Part shown: in pieces, positions 34,422 to 46,663 of the stretch
How positions within the stretch are numbered: the first letter of the stretch is position 1
Layout: each line of letters begins with the position of its first letter
Source: Calamus simplicifolius
Lineage: Eukaryota; Streptophyta; Magnoliopsida; Arecales; Arecaceae
Length of the DNA stretch: 64,000 bases
NCBI GenBank assembly: GCA_900491605.1
Contig: UESW01004628.1
Coordinates: forward strand, 1,104,183-1,168,182
Reading direction: 5' to 3'
Translations under genes and position numbers: made by a program
Notes under the pieces: model-generated
What the model was told of the DNA's origin: nothing
What the model saw: the letters and a program-made list of their open reading frames with translations, nothing else
The model's database searches: none

Positions 34422-37400
34422 CTACTCATTACAGTATCTAATACACATCTTCAACTTATAGTCATCAAAATCCTTGATGCTGAGTGCTTTAGTAAATGGG
34501 TCGCCTAGGTTTTCTTTCCATCAATCTTCTGAAGATTTATGTCATCTCGTTCTACAATATCTCGAATAAGATGAAAATGGTGCAGTATATGCTTAGTGCG
34601 CTAATGTGCTCATGGTTCCTTTGCTTGAGCTATGGCATCAGTGCTGTCATTGTACAACAGGACTGGTCCATCTATGGAAGGTGCCACTCCAAGCTCGGAG
34701 ATGAACTTTCGCAGCCACAGCTTTTTTTATGGCATCTGATCCAACGATGTACTCTGCCTCGCATACCAAATCTGCCACTGTATGTTGCTTGAAACTTTTC
34801 CAACAAACAGCTCCACCATTCAGGATAAACACGAAACCCGACACACTCTTGCTGTCATCATTATCTCATTGGAAACTGGAATCACTATATCCAACAAGCT
34901 TCAAATCAAACACTCCATAGACTAACCACTGATCCTTAGTATTTCTCAAATATTTAAGGATTGTCTTAACAACTTGCCAGTATTTTTCACCTGGATCAGA
35001 TTGGTATATACTCACTACTCCTAGTGAGTATGCCACTTTTGGTCTTGTACATGTCATGGTGTACATAATCGATCCCACTGCCGAAGCATATGGAATTCAA
35101 CTCATACGTTCTCTTTCATTAGGAGTTGTCGGACAATCCTTCTTAGAAAGATGAATTCCATGGCATATCAGAAGATAGCCTTTCTTGGAATTCTCCATGC
35201 TAAACCTCTTTAGCACTGTGTCAATGTACGTAGATTGGGATAGACCAAGCATCCTCTTAGATCTATCTCTATAGATCTTCATCCCTAGGATGTAGGATGC
35301 TTCTCCCAGATCTTTCATGAAGAATTGTGATGATAACCATATCTTTATTCCTTGTAATGCAGGGATATCATTCCCGATTAAGAGAATATCATCCACATAT
35401 AATACAAGAAATAATAACAGAACCGTTAGTCCATTTATAGATGCAAGATTCTTCTTTATTCTTAATGAAGCCATAAGATTTGATCACATTATCAAATCCT
35501 ATGTTCCAACTCTTAGATGCTTGCTTAAGTCCATAAATGGATTTCTATAGCCTGCACACTTTAAACTCGTCTTCAGATATAAAACCTTCAGGCTGTATCA
35601 TATACACCTGTTCTTCTAAATTACCATTTAGAAAAGTGATTTTAACATCCATCTGCCAAATCTTATAATCTAAGTGTGCTGCTATAGCTAGCATAATCCG
35701 AATGGATTTCAGCATTACCACAGGAGAAAATATTTTGTCATAGTCAATACCATAATGTTGACGATACCCCTTGGCAATCAGACATGCTTTGTAGGTCTCT
35801 ACCTTTCCGTATGCGCCTCTTTTCCTCTTAAAAACCCACTTACACCCTATGGGTTTTATCCCTTCGGGTGGGTCAACTAATGTCCATACATTATTGTCCT
35901 TCATGGATCAAGTTCGGATTTCATGGCATCAAGCCATTTATCAGAGTCAATCCTTTGCATAGCATCCATATAGGTGATCGGATCCTCGTTGTTCTCATCA
36001 AGCTCAATAGGATCCTCGTTCTGGACCAAGAAACCTAAGTATCTGTCCGGTTGATGTGGTACTCTACCAGATCGCCTTAATGGTGCATCTAAAATGGGTT
36101 TTGAGTTTGATCTAATCAATTCAGATTCTAAGGGTTCAATGGTTTATGTTGTTCCTTCTACTTGATGAACTTCCTCAAGTTCAACATTAGAGCCATTTGT
36201 TCCTTCCCTAAGGAACTCCTTTTCAAGAAATACCACTCTATTACTAATGAACAACTTTTTGTTCTTCAATATTGTAGAAATAATATCCTTTGGTTTCTTT
36301 TGGATAGTCGATAAAAAAATATTTATCAGATTTGGGTTCAAGTTTGTCCGATTTTGCACGTTTGACATAAGCCGGACATCCCTAGACTCTTAGATAGGTG
36401 ATAACCGGTTTATGTCCATACCACATCTCATGTGGAGTTTTAGAAACAGACTTACTTGGAACCTTATTGAGAATATGACAAGCTGATTCTAATGCATATC
36501 CTCAAAATAATATTGGCAAGCTTGCAAAATCGATCATGGACCGAACCATGTCTAACATGGTTCGATTCTTTCTTTTTGACACATTGTTATGCTGCAGTGT
36601 TCCTGAAGGAGTCCATTGGGAGAAAATCTCATTCTCCCTTAGATATGTCACAAAGTCATTTGAAAGGTATTCTCCTTCTCGATCTGATCAAAGGGTCTTA
36701 ATATATTTTTCTGTTTGTTTTTCTACTTCTTTATGATATAGTTTGAACATTTCAAACGATTCAGATTTATGTCTCATAAGATAGATATAACTGAACCTAG
36801 AAAGGTCGTCTGTAAAAGTAATGAGTAGTAATATCCACCTTTGGCACAAGTGCTCATTGGTCCTCATACATCGGCATGTACTAGATCCAATAGCTCTTTG
36901 GCTCTTTCACCTTTTCCAATAAAAGATGACTTGGTTATTTTACCAAGAAGACATGATTCATAGGTAGTTAATGATTCACAATCATTAACTCGAAGGATGC
37001 CCTCCTGGGTTAACTTATTTAATATGTTCTTATTGATGTGACCCAGCCGATGGTGCCAAAGATAAATATCTGTGACATCAGTTATTCCAAGGCGCTTACT
37101 TGATTTGTACACTACATTCATAGGCTGTGATAATATATAAATGCCATTAGATAGATGCCCAGTCATTACAGTGACTCCATTCATAATGATATTCAAAGTA
37201 ACATCCTTTATTGAAATTTCATAATGACTTTTGGCCAAAAGGCCTATGGAAATTACGTTCAACAAGAACATTAGGCAAAAATGACAATCATTTAGTACGA
37301 TGACATTTCTATTGAAAATCATTTTAAAAACCCCTAATGCTAGAACTGGAACTAATCTTCCATCGCTGACATTAAGGAATCTTTCATTGTCCTCAAATCT

Positions 37401-38369
37401 TCTAGTGACCTATAGTCCATGCAATGAATTGCAAAGGTAAAAAGGACTCCCGGTATCGAATACCCAGGTTTGATTATTATATACAAAGAAATTACAAGGT
37501 GTTATCATAGAAATACCTTGTTGAGCAACATCTTGCCCCTTTTTCTTCTTTGGCCTATTTGGATCAAGTGTGACAATGTAAAGAGGACATTTTCTCTTCC
37601 AATGCCCTTGCATCTTGCAATGAAAGCATTCAGCCTGACTTTTATCAACTTCCTTCTTCTGCATCTGAACCCTTATAGATGTCCTAGCATGTTGCACCTT
37701 TTTATTCTTCCCTTTCCCAAAGGGTTGACGCCCTACCTTGTATCCTTCAACCACATTAACCAAATCCTTAGAGAGCTGGTTGTCCTTCTCAAAGTTCTGT
37801 AACAACTGCAACAAACTGTGGTAGTTGACTACAGGCTTTGTCATTCGAAAATGAGCAAGGAAAGGTCGAAAGGATGAAGGCAAAGAATTCATGATCACAT
37901 CTTTTCCCAACTGCTCATGTAGGGAAAAGCCGAGCTTTCTTAGGAGTTATATCTTCTCGATCATGTACAATACATGATCAGTGATAGGAGATCCATCCCT
38001 CATTCGAGCATTAAAAATAACACAACTAGTCTTATGCCTTTCAACGTCGTTGGGTGTGCTGAAAGATTCATTCAATGCTTGAATGATTTCTTCCGGCTGA
38101 GCATTCTCGAACCGGCGATCGAATTCATCGTTCATTGCTGCTAGCATGATGCAACGCACGCTAGTTCTATCACTAAGCCACTTCTGATAAGTGTCTCTCT
38201 CAGAACTTTGGGTGTTTGCATTAGGTATCTCAGGTGCAGGATTATTCAGAATATATAGAATCCTCTCATGCTCAAGGATGATCTTAAGTTTTCTAAACCA
38301 ACTATTTAAATTTAAACCATTCAACTTTTTAGTATCCTATAGGGACCTTAATGATAAATTAGTGGTCAT
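34422..38369 (-). pseudogene. Gag-pol polyprotein of Copia element 3, broken
   Basis: Read leftward from ATG 38369: MTTNLSLRSL then an in-frame TAG. Gag follows (LNLNSWFRKLKIILEHERIL, ERDTYQKWL, LGKDVIMNSLPSSF) with zinc knuckle CFHCKMQGHWKRKC (about 37620-37580). Protease carries WVFDTGSPFYLCN (about 37470), the pre-integrase domain YLWHHRLGHINKN, CESCLLGK-like segment (about 36950), RT with FKRKRGAYGKVETYKA and LYVDDILLIGNDIP (about 35385), and RNase H with CEAEYIVGSDA. The pol end CIRYCNE and stop are at 34424-34422. Several stops (for example near 35550) and frameshifts split it. The region between 36840 and 36370 is especially decayed. Confidence 0.88.
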
Positions 38370-40006
38370 TTTCTGCATAAGAAAAAACTAAAGTTTAGTA
38401 GTATATAAATTGATTCAGTCTAAAGACTTGGACTTTAGTCTAAAGATTCTCTCACTATTTTGTTCAAATTGGCAGCCTCTACACCCCAATTCGAAGAATT
38501 ATTCTTAATTCTTTAGTGGGCACTAAGATCTACATAGACTATATACAGGCCCAAGTGAAGCTTGGCTAACCCATATGCATCTAAGAGTAGGTTCAAAACC
38601 AATTGTTTTCCCAAACAATTCTTAGTGTTCAGTTTTGCCCCATGTTCCTCTTCAGCAGGCATGGAGTGCCTCCACTGAAAGTTCTGGTTAGGTCCAACCA
38701 TTAAATAATATAATCAGTTCAATCTATCTATAGACAACCAAGCCCGAGTGAAGCTCGGCCCACCTGACTGTGTATTTAATAGTTATGCTGAGTTATCATA
38801 TAATAAATGATAATTTTGATGGTTGACAAGTATCAGGCATGGAGTGCCTCCAATGATTATCAAGACATCGGACTCATTATCACTCACCTTAATGGAAGGC
38901 TATGATTTAATTATCATATAATTATTTTATTTTAAGAACCTAATAATTTTAGAGGATTTAATAATCTAAAGATAAATTGACTAATCAAGTTCATCCACTG
39001 AATCTAATGAAGATAGTAGAATGAGACAAGATTAAGTTAGGTTAAGTGGCACCTATATTAGTCGGACTGATTTTCTTATAGGCATAGGTCAACCCGAATT
39101 AGGTAAATGATCTTAATCATAAATGATCACCATATTGACCAGGTAAGTGAGACCGATGGAAGGGATATGCCATTAACTCGTTAAAGACACCTCAGTACGA
39201 GTAGCTCCCAATTAAAAACCATTCGATCATTAATCCTAGAACAACTTGCCAACTTACCTTGACATCATATGGTTAACCAATTTTGATTTGACCATCTAAG
39301 AGATTTATGCTCAACCACGGAGCCTAATCTACTTCCATTTGGTTTAATCAAAGACATGGACATGATCAACTATAACTATTGTTTGATTTAGAGCATCCTT
39401 AACCTAATCTAATTAATTTAGATTTGATCAAATACTCTTATAGTCCATTTGATTTAAACCTTAGGGTCTAACCCTTTATGGACCTGATTTAGCTAACCCA
39501 AAGATTAAATATATTTCATTTTTACATAACTTCCATGTCATATATTTCGAATCATGCATCACTTGCATTATATAACTACTCATAATTCATATATTTAGAT
39601 CATATCTAAAAAGATTATGAATAAATATTTGACATTCAAATAAGACTCTCATAAATATTTGTCTGTTTTATAACATAGACAACAAGCTATCATATCTCAT
39701 ATCTATGTTTTTATACTAAACATGCAAATATCAAATATAAAACATCTCTTGAGAGTGTGTATAATCTGTGTTTTGATGCCAAAGATCAATTTGAATTATT
39801 TTTTAACTAAGCATCAAAGATGAGAGAACCATAACGGCACCGCAACACGTCATAGAATACCTCGTTGAATGGGGTAATGTAGATTTTTAATCCATCTATG
39901 GCTGGATAGCATAGTAATCCATTTTAGCTATTATTACAAAATTAATAGGAACACTAATTTACATGCTCTAAATTAGATCAAGATGAAACCATGCTCTGAT
40001 ACCATT
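38370..40006 (-). other. Leader and primer binding site of Copia element 3
   Basis: On the minus strand the primer site TGGTATCAGAGC occupies 40004-39993, two bases from the 5' LTR. About 1.6 kb of leader precedes gag. It contains two GGCATGGAGTGCCTCCA palindrome-like blocks (38662 and 38836) that may be packaging or dimerisation hairpins. No gene is seen in it. Confidence 0.75.
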
Positions 40007-42073
40007 TGCAGGGAGAAACAACCTCCAAGGCATGCATATTTTAATAATTTTGATAACAATTATCAATACAGAAGCTTAAAGATTAAATATTAATCTATCT
40101 AACATGCATCAAGATCATATCTTTGCCTTATACTATAGGATCATTTGAACTAAATTATACATATAAATAAAATCATCAAGATCATATCTTGATCTTCAAG
40201 ATAAGAAGTCATACTACTTGTCTTGAAGTCTACCTTAAGATATAGGAATCATATCACTTACCTTAAGAACAATTGGTAAATCCTTTGTGCTCGGCAGCCG
40301 TTCAATCATCCTGCCTCTAGTATCGTCCACGCGAAGTCTCCGAATTATCGGATTCCCAGGAGTGCTAGTTCGTGGAAAACAACTTTGCTGATCTTGAATC
40401 CTCCCACTTGAATCTTCTTCCAGGATCCATCAAACTTTTGCTAACACCATAATCACACCAGGATTTTCTGTTCTAACTCTTTAGAATTTTAATCCATAAC
40501 ATATCATTTTTTTAATCTGGTGAAGAATGTCCTCTAATTTATAGGCTCAATTTATCCTTTAGCCTATTGAATTTCAACACTTAGAATTCTACCGTTTGGT
40601 GAAAACCAAAGAGATGCAACGTTAATTCCGATGTTTGGTGAAAACCTATGAATTCTAACACTTAGAATTCCAACATTTTGTTAATTTCGACACATTCTGT
40701 GAAAACCAAAGAGATGTAAATTCTAACCCTTAGAATTTCATCATTGGTTAATTCAAAGAGGTACATTAATTCCACATGAATTCTAACACTTAGAATTCCA
40801 ACGGAAATGATTTGGGAAAGAATAAGTTAATACATTAAATTCTGCGTGAGAATTTAATCTATCATGAGATTTTAGCTATCTCATCATATGAGATCCTCAT
40901 GCGAGGGGTTTGGGTTTGGATTTTGTTTTTAGCTAATTTGAATTTATTGGATCGAACCTACATAGATCATGGTCCTAGCCCAAATCAAATTTGGCTAGTC
41001 CTGAATCTATTTAAATACAAATCAAGTCTAATTTCAAATCAATATTTGAAATTGATTAGTCCTTCTAATAGACTTAAATCAAATTGAATCTTATTCAATT
41101 GTACTTAATCCAATTGAGATAATTCAATCAATCAAACTGATTAATTAAATCATATACGATTCTCAATCGTTGATCAACAAATAGATTATCCTAGGAAACT
41201 TCTATGCGTGTGACTCTCTAGGTTCTAACCTAAGCTGGTGGCATAGGAACAACTTTCTATACTAATCGATGTGCCCATCTAGCAATGAAACCTGACGTCC
41301 GGATAGGTCGAAGAGTTGCCGAGCAAACTCCAAGAACCATAAGAAATAGTTATCGTATAATTCATCCTTTTGACCACAAATGTTAAGGATGGCTTAAGAG
41401 CCTGTCAACTCTAAACAGCAAATCCTAAAAATGATTTTAATTTTAGCGATCATGTGACCTTCACATGAAGTGCCTTAGCCAAGGTCTTGCTAAATTGAAA
41501 CACAAACATTTCTCCTTTTAACAGGATAGGTCAAATTCCATCTTGATCCATAACTGACTACTACAAGTACTTGACTGCACCCAGTAAGCTTTCGTAGCTA
41601 GATTAACTCTAAGTACAATGAGTTGCTTGCAAGTAACCGGTTGTGATCTTCAGGTCTTAAGGATACTTATACCCATATCTACTCGGATTAACTCTTGATA
41701 GCAGAGTGTCCGAAAATGAGTCACGTTCGATGAAATGTACTCCTACACTTTCACTTGTATGTCATACCAGTGTCTCTACACTTCTTGGTTAAGAGGATAA
41801 CCAACAAATATGATATACAACATCCTATAATTGATAGTACTATGGCCCTGTCATAGTATATCATTTGGTCACAAACTCTTTTGAGGACCTTCAAAGATAA
41901 ATCCTCCTTTATCGTGAAGGAAGATCCTGAGAGCTTCATTACTATTAGGAGTTTTAAGAAGATGTTCTTGTAATGAATAAACTGCCAAATAACTTTTATT
42001 AATATATTAATTTATATGCTATTTACATTAGCACAATCATCAAATGATTGGCTTTAGGATATAATTCCTAACA
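40007..42073 (-). repeat. 5' LTR of Copia element 3 (right copy)
   Basis: A 2067-bp copy of the left LTR. Plus-strand ends are TGCAGGGAGAAAC and ATAATTCCTAACA. It lacks about 21 bases near 41599 present in the left copy and has scattered substitutions throughout. Confidence 0.92.
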
Positions 42074-42078
42074 GCGCG

Positions 42079-43282
42079 ACCCTCTGTGGATCATTTGCAC
42101 CCTTGGGGCTCAGCAGGATATGCTCACAATGCCTCCCATAAGTTGGGAAAGCTGGGTCTTAAAGCTAGCAAAAAGGTGTTCATCAGGTACCCTAAGAATT
42201 TGAAGGGTTACATGATGTACGGTGCACATCATGATGGAGGGTTGACTGAAGTGGAGTCCAGAGATGTGGAGTTTATAGAAAATGAATTATCAAGCATTGG
42301 TGAAATTAGAAAGGACCTGTCCCTGTATGAGTTATAGGAGGACCTTCCTACTATCTCTGGCGAGGGGGGGATTTTCGACCTATCTCAGAGATCACCATAA
42401 ATAGTGAAAATGCTAGGCCCAGTGGGAGTGCCGCAAGTGCGCAAGCTGAGCCTAGTAGGAGCTCACCCATGAGGGTTGATGCACTACCTAAGAGCGGTCC
42501 TCAAAGTTCAGATCCCAGTTACAAAGAAGCAAACATGGTCATATTCCATGATGATATTTTGGGATTGAAGGGAATGTATTTCTCTGTACTCCGTTGGATC
42601 CAAATGAGCCTGCTTTTGTTGAAGAGGCACTCGCTTCACTTGCTCATAGTGAGTGGCTAGCTACTATGGAAGATGAGATGGTATCGATGGTCAAGAATCA
42701 TGTATGAAACTTGGTAGACCATCCGCGTGAGTGAAAATCTATAGAAAATAAGTAGGTTCTAAAGATAAAGCGTAAGACTAATGGGTCAATTGATAAGTAC
42801 AAGGCTCGTCTTGTCGCGAAGGGTTATACCCAGATAGAGGGTATAGACTACGAGGAGACATTTCTTTTGTGGTGAGATTTATCTTTATTCGCTTGATCCT
42901 AGCTATAGCAGCCCATTTAGATTTGGAGCTACATCAAATGGATGTTAAGACAATGTTTCTTAATGGAAGCCTGGATGAAGAGATCTATATGGATCAACCT
43001 TTGGGCTTTGTGATCAAAGGACAGAAGGGCAAAGTGTGTCACCTTAGAAGATCCATATATGGTCTCAAGCAGTCATCTAGGCAATGGTACCTCAAGTTTC
43101 ATGAAACTATTACATCGATTGGCTTAGATATGATTGAGGAGGACCACTATGTGTACATTAAGAAATCAAAACGATGGGATTCTGATCTTGGTGCTGTATG
43201 TGGATGACATCCTAATAGCTGAGAGTTTTATAGGAGTGATCAATGCCACTAAGGAGTGGCTATCCTCTGTCTTTTACTACCA
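42079..43282 (+). pseudogene. Integrase end and reverse transcriptase of Copia element 2
   Basis: Resumes after the second GCGCG copy with VDHLHPWGSAGYAHN and FIRYPKNLKGYMMY (integrase C-terminal region). Then DPNEPAFVEEALAS-type linker, KYKARLVAKGYTQIEGIDYE, LHQMDVKTMFLNGSLDEEI, IYGLKQSSRQWYLKF and LVLYVDDILIAES. These are ordered motifs of the Copia RVT_2 domain, and the YVDD active site is preserved. Stops near 42337, 42704 and 42750 and at least two frameshifts (near 42870 and 43190) disable it. It breaks off after EWLSSVF at the MITE-like insertion. Confidence 0.85.
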
Positions 43283-44030
43283 AAAATCAGCCTTTCACCA
43301 AGGAACATCACCAAGGGATATGTCCCTCAGAAAATTAACAAGGGATTAGAAAGGAATTTTCAAGGGATTTTAAATTACATTCAAAATATAGTTTCAGTAG
43401 GGAATCTCTAAGGGATTTGCTAGCGATATATTTTCCTTGATAAATTCCTTAAAAATCCCTTGGTAATCTGCAAGGGATCAATGAGTGGTTATTTAAATAA
43501 TTTTAGTAAGAAATTTGTAAGAAATGCTTGGTCCTTTAGAGATTTACTAAGAGATAAATCCCTTAGTGCTGGTAAGATATTTTTTAAAATAAAAAGATAA
43601 TATCGAAAGGGATTTTTTCTTATAAATTCCTTAGTGATTTTAAAATCTTATACCTAGCATATGTCATTCTCTTACTAGCATAAAAATAAAAGTTATAAGT
43701 AAAATTAATATTATATACTAATTTTTAATACCATTAATTAAACGAAAATTTTTTTTTCATTCCTTCCTCTCTCTAACTCATTCAAATCTTATCAAAACCA
43801 TGGGTTTACACCCTTTGTTGCTAACGATCAAATTGGCATAGCGGTAAGGGGTTAACCTTTAAACCCTTTGGTCATAGGTTCAAACCATCACTTCCATGCT
43901 TTATTAGAAGAAATACCTTGAGCTTTCAATACAACGATTAGATTGGTGCAATGGTAAGATGCTCATCCATTCTGTATAAATGGACTACAATTTTTAGCAT
44001 GAAAAATTCCCTGGTAATCACCGAGGGAAT
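43283..44030. mobile_element. MITE/SINE-like insertion in pol of Copia element 2
   Basis: About 750 bases of non-coding AT-rich DNA separate EWLSSVF from the next pol segment. The left part begins ACTACCAAAAATC and is packed with AAGGGAT/ATCCCTT motifs in both orientations. The right part ends near AATTCCCTGGTAATCACCGAGG. Dense subterminal repeats are typical of non-autonomous CACTA-type elements, but clear terminal repeats and a 3-bp target duplication could not be fixed. Host sequence AAATTTTGTACTGGGAGTGAGG is duplicated in tandem at the right junction (about 44030-44075). Confidence 0.45.
43828..43893 (+). repeat. tRNA-like SINE head (pol III A and B boxes)
   Basis: TGGCATAGCGG (43834-43844) fits a tRNA A box and GGTTCAAACC (43877-43886) fits a B box, spaced as in a tRNA gene. 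The tract resembles the tRNA-derived head of plant SINEs rather than a functional tRNA, since I cannot fold a full cloverleaf with an anticodon stem. A second A-box-like TGGTGCAATGG occurs at 43943 without a B box. Confidence 0.45.
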
Positions 44031-44810
44031 TTTGTACTGGGAGTGAGGCAAATTTTGTACTGGGAGTGAGGATCCTAAGGAATCGTGCTAAGACATTTCT
44101 TGATTTGTCTCAAAAGACATATATTGAGAAAATCTTAGAATAGGATCCCCTATGCTAGTGCTGTAGGGAGCTTGATGTATGCTATGTTGTGTACTTGCCC
44201 TGATATTTGCTTTGCAGTCGATTTAGTTAGTTGATACCAAAGCAATCCAAGACTTGCTCATTGGGATGCACTTAAAAGGATTTTCTGTTACCTTCATGGT
44301 ACTGTCAATCTCATCATATGCTATCAGGATAAAGATTTGAGATTAAAAGGTTTTTGTAACTCTGATTGTACTGGTGAGGAATGAGCGTAGATCCACCACA
44401 GGATATGTGTTCATCTTTGAATATGGAGCTGTCACTTGGTGCAGTAAGAAATAAAGCTACATTGCCCTATCTACTATAGAGCTAAATATATTGCTTGTTC
44501 GGCTGCTGTCTAGAGGCCGTGTGGCTAAGGAGGTTCTTAAAGCGACTCGAGATATCAACTAATGCACAAGAGGCTATTCAAATCAGTTCTGATAGTATGA
44601 CAGCATTACAATATGCTAAGGATTCTAAGTACCATGGAAGGACCAAGCATATTGATATCAAATATCACTTCATTCGGGACATGGTCAAGAAAAGAAGTTA
44701 TCCTATAGCATATCTCCACTGGCAGGATGTTGGCTGATCTTCTGACGAAGCCTATTCCTAGGGATGTGTTCCAGGCTTATGTGAGGAGTCTAGGTCTATA
44801 TAGAATATGA
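44031..44810 (+). pseudogene. RT end and RNase H of Copia element 2
   Basis: Resumes as VLGVRILRNRAKTFLDLSQK, then AVGSLMYAMLCTCPDICFAV, LAHWDALKRIFCYLHGTVN and an RNase H tail with DSMTALQYAKDSKYHGRTKH, IDIKYHFIRDMVKK and finally LADLLTKPIPRDVFQAYVRS. The TGA at 44808-44810 is the natural end of pol. Several internal stops and at least three frameshifts make it non-functional. About 400 bases of 3' untranslated sequence follow to the Sirevirus insertion at 45209. Confidence 0.85.
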
Positions 44811-45208
44811 CAGACCGAGATATGTTTCAGACTTTTGTATGAGTTTATGTTTTTTTATCTTTGTCAGACATGGATTGTATGGACATCAATGACTATATAT
44901 TAAAGTTTATGAAATTTTTATTTTCATTATAATGAGTCATATTTATAGGCACATATGTGTATAAATATCATAGGCTTAGATCAGTCCACTCATACGGGTG
45001 ATCGTCCTGACACTTTTGTAGTAAGCAGGATGAGACTAAAGTAGCCATTATAGATGCTAGAGTAGCAATGCATAAGTTGTAGATTGCATAAGTTGCAAAA
45101 TGGGTTACATAAATTATAATGGAATAGATTATAATTAAAGTCACCTCAGTTTGGACTGAGATGAGACTCAGGAGAGTCAAGTACGGAGTACATACATGCA
45201 TGAGTAAT

Positions 45209-46663
45209 TGTTGGCCCAGATGACAACCCAAGAGGGGGGGGGGTGAATTGGGTTCTTTAAAAAATTTAAACCTTTTGAAATATTTGTTTGCTTAGTGTGA
45301 GTGAAAGTGAATGCAGATGTAAAAACAAAATACAATCAATAAGATAGAGATAGAGATAGAGATAAAGGAGACACGGCAAACACAAAGATTTTATAGTGGT
45401 TCGGTGTATCCAACACCTACGTCCACTCCCAAGATTCACTTGGGTCCACACTATAATCTTCCTTGATTACAGCCGAGTTGTTTTACAAGCTCACAACTCA
45501 AACTTGTTGTTTTCCCGGGATCACAACGAACCCAGCCGGTTTTTCGGGCTCACCAGCACAAAAACCCTAACACAAGCTATACCAAGCTTGTACCGAGGTA
45601 AGACTACCTCCACTAGTTCAATCCCCCAGATTGAACTAGACACAAACAAAAGAAATATTGTTTTTCAAGTACACAGCTCCTCAATGAGCAAATAATCAAG
45701 TAAATGAACAAGGTTTAGAAAAGCCTGATTTGTAGTTGGTTGGCTTTTGAGCTTTTCTTCTTTTCTTCTTTTCTTCTTCTCCTTGCTAGATTGAATCAAG
45801 CCTCAGCTCCGATTCTTCACAGTTGAAGCAGTTGAGAAGGATTGAAAAGCAAGAAACTGATCCTCTTTCTCCAATTTGGGAAATCCACCAAAACTTTGAT
45901 TTGAATGCCTTGGATTCCTCTTGAGCTTTTTGGAGTGGAGTGGATTTGAGCTAGAAGGTTTTTCTCTTGAGATTCAGGCTCTCTCTTTTTCGGATTTTTG
46001 AATTGGGATTTCTCTATTTCCATTTTCTTCTTTGTTTTTCCCTTCTTTTTTCCGCTCTTTTTTTGAATGATAGTCTTCCCTTTTTATAGATTTCTTTCAA
46101 ACCATTTTTGGAAGAAAACTATCCGTTGGAGTGTACCTTGCAACAAAATATATCCGTTAGAAATAAAGTAAAATAGAAATATTACCGTTAGAGCTGATCT
46201 GGCAATTTGATTTTTCGTTCCAGGTGGGTTGGAGTCGACTCTAACTTTTCTGGAGTCGGCTCTAACTCGAAACACTTTAATCCGTTAATTCTGGAGTCGT
46301 CTCTGACTTTTCTGGGGTCGACAAGAAACTTTTCTGGAGTCGACTCTAACAGACCCGGAGTCGACTCTAAGTCGGGGCCAGAAAAATCAACGTTCTGTTT
46401 TTCTGTAGAGTCGGCTCTAACAGTCTCGGAGTCGACTCTAACTTCCGTGCCAGATACTGGAGTCGGCTCTGTGATTCTCGGAGTCGACTCTAATGTCTGC
46501 AATCTTACCTAGACATTAGATTCGATCCAGAACAAGATTTAACTCCTGATTTTGATCATTCAATCGACTTATAATCTGAAAAACTTAATCAAAATCATTA
46601 GAGCCTTCAATTGTTATACTCAAATAGTTTTGTTAATCATCAAAATCATCAATTGGGTCAACA
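45209..46663 (-). repeat. 3' LTR of Sirevirus (left copy)
   Basis: A 1455-bp LTR; on the plus strand it begins TGTTGGCCCAGATGAC and ends AATTGGGTCAACA. It holds AAATAGAGATAGAGATAGA-like purine repeats near 45345 and the palindrome cluster at 46231-46492. Long plus-strand frames such as 46207-46512 are by-products of the repeated GGAGTCGACTCTAAC unit. Confidence 0.93.
46231..46492. repeat. Cluster of ten GGAGTCGACTCTAAC-type palindromes (left LTR)
   Basis: Ten copies of GGAGTCG(A/G/T)CTCT occur irregularly spaced; the most frequent form contains the palindrome GAGTCGACTC. The same cluster is at 54386-54640 in the other LTR. Conserved palindromic motifs in LTRs are a described feature of Sireviruses, probably linked to transcription; that role is inferred here. 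Confidence 0.85.

Larger units (their letters stand above)
32304..42073 (-). mobile_element. Copia LTR retrotransposon (element 3) inserted in element 2
   Basis: A 9.8-kb element in reverse orientation inside the integrase region of element 2. Target duplication GCGCG lies at 32299-32303 and 42074-42078. LTRs are 32304-34401 (the 3' LTR) and 40007-42073 (the 5' LTR). The primer site is at 39993-40004 and the purine tract (CTAAGTAGGAGTT on the minus strand) adjoins 34401. The LTRs differ by roughly several positions per 100 bases by eye, so it is older than element 1. The gag and protease are of the same general type as element 1 (WVFDTG, YLWHHRLGHIN). Confidence 0.94.

Noticed and set aside
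34496..34792. Plus-strand frames opposite the pol of Copia element 3
   Set aside because: They are antisense to RNase H coding sequence identified on the minus strand.
43828..43893. Functional tRNA gene
   Set aside because: A and B boxes are present but acceptor and anticodon stems do not pair convincingly; a SINE head fits better.
46231..46492. Regularly repeated short units that might suggest a CRISPR array
   Set aside because: Spacing is irregular, spacers are shared between both LTRs, the host is a plant and no cas genes exist.
46207..46512. Long plus-strand frame with Ser/Thr/Val repeats in the Sirevirus LTR, and its minus partner 46502-46188
   Set aside because: Both are produced by the GGAGTCGACTCTAAC array inside an LTR; no start context or homology supports a gene.
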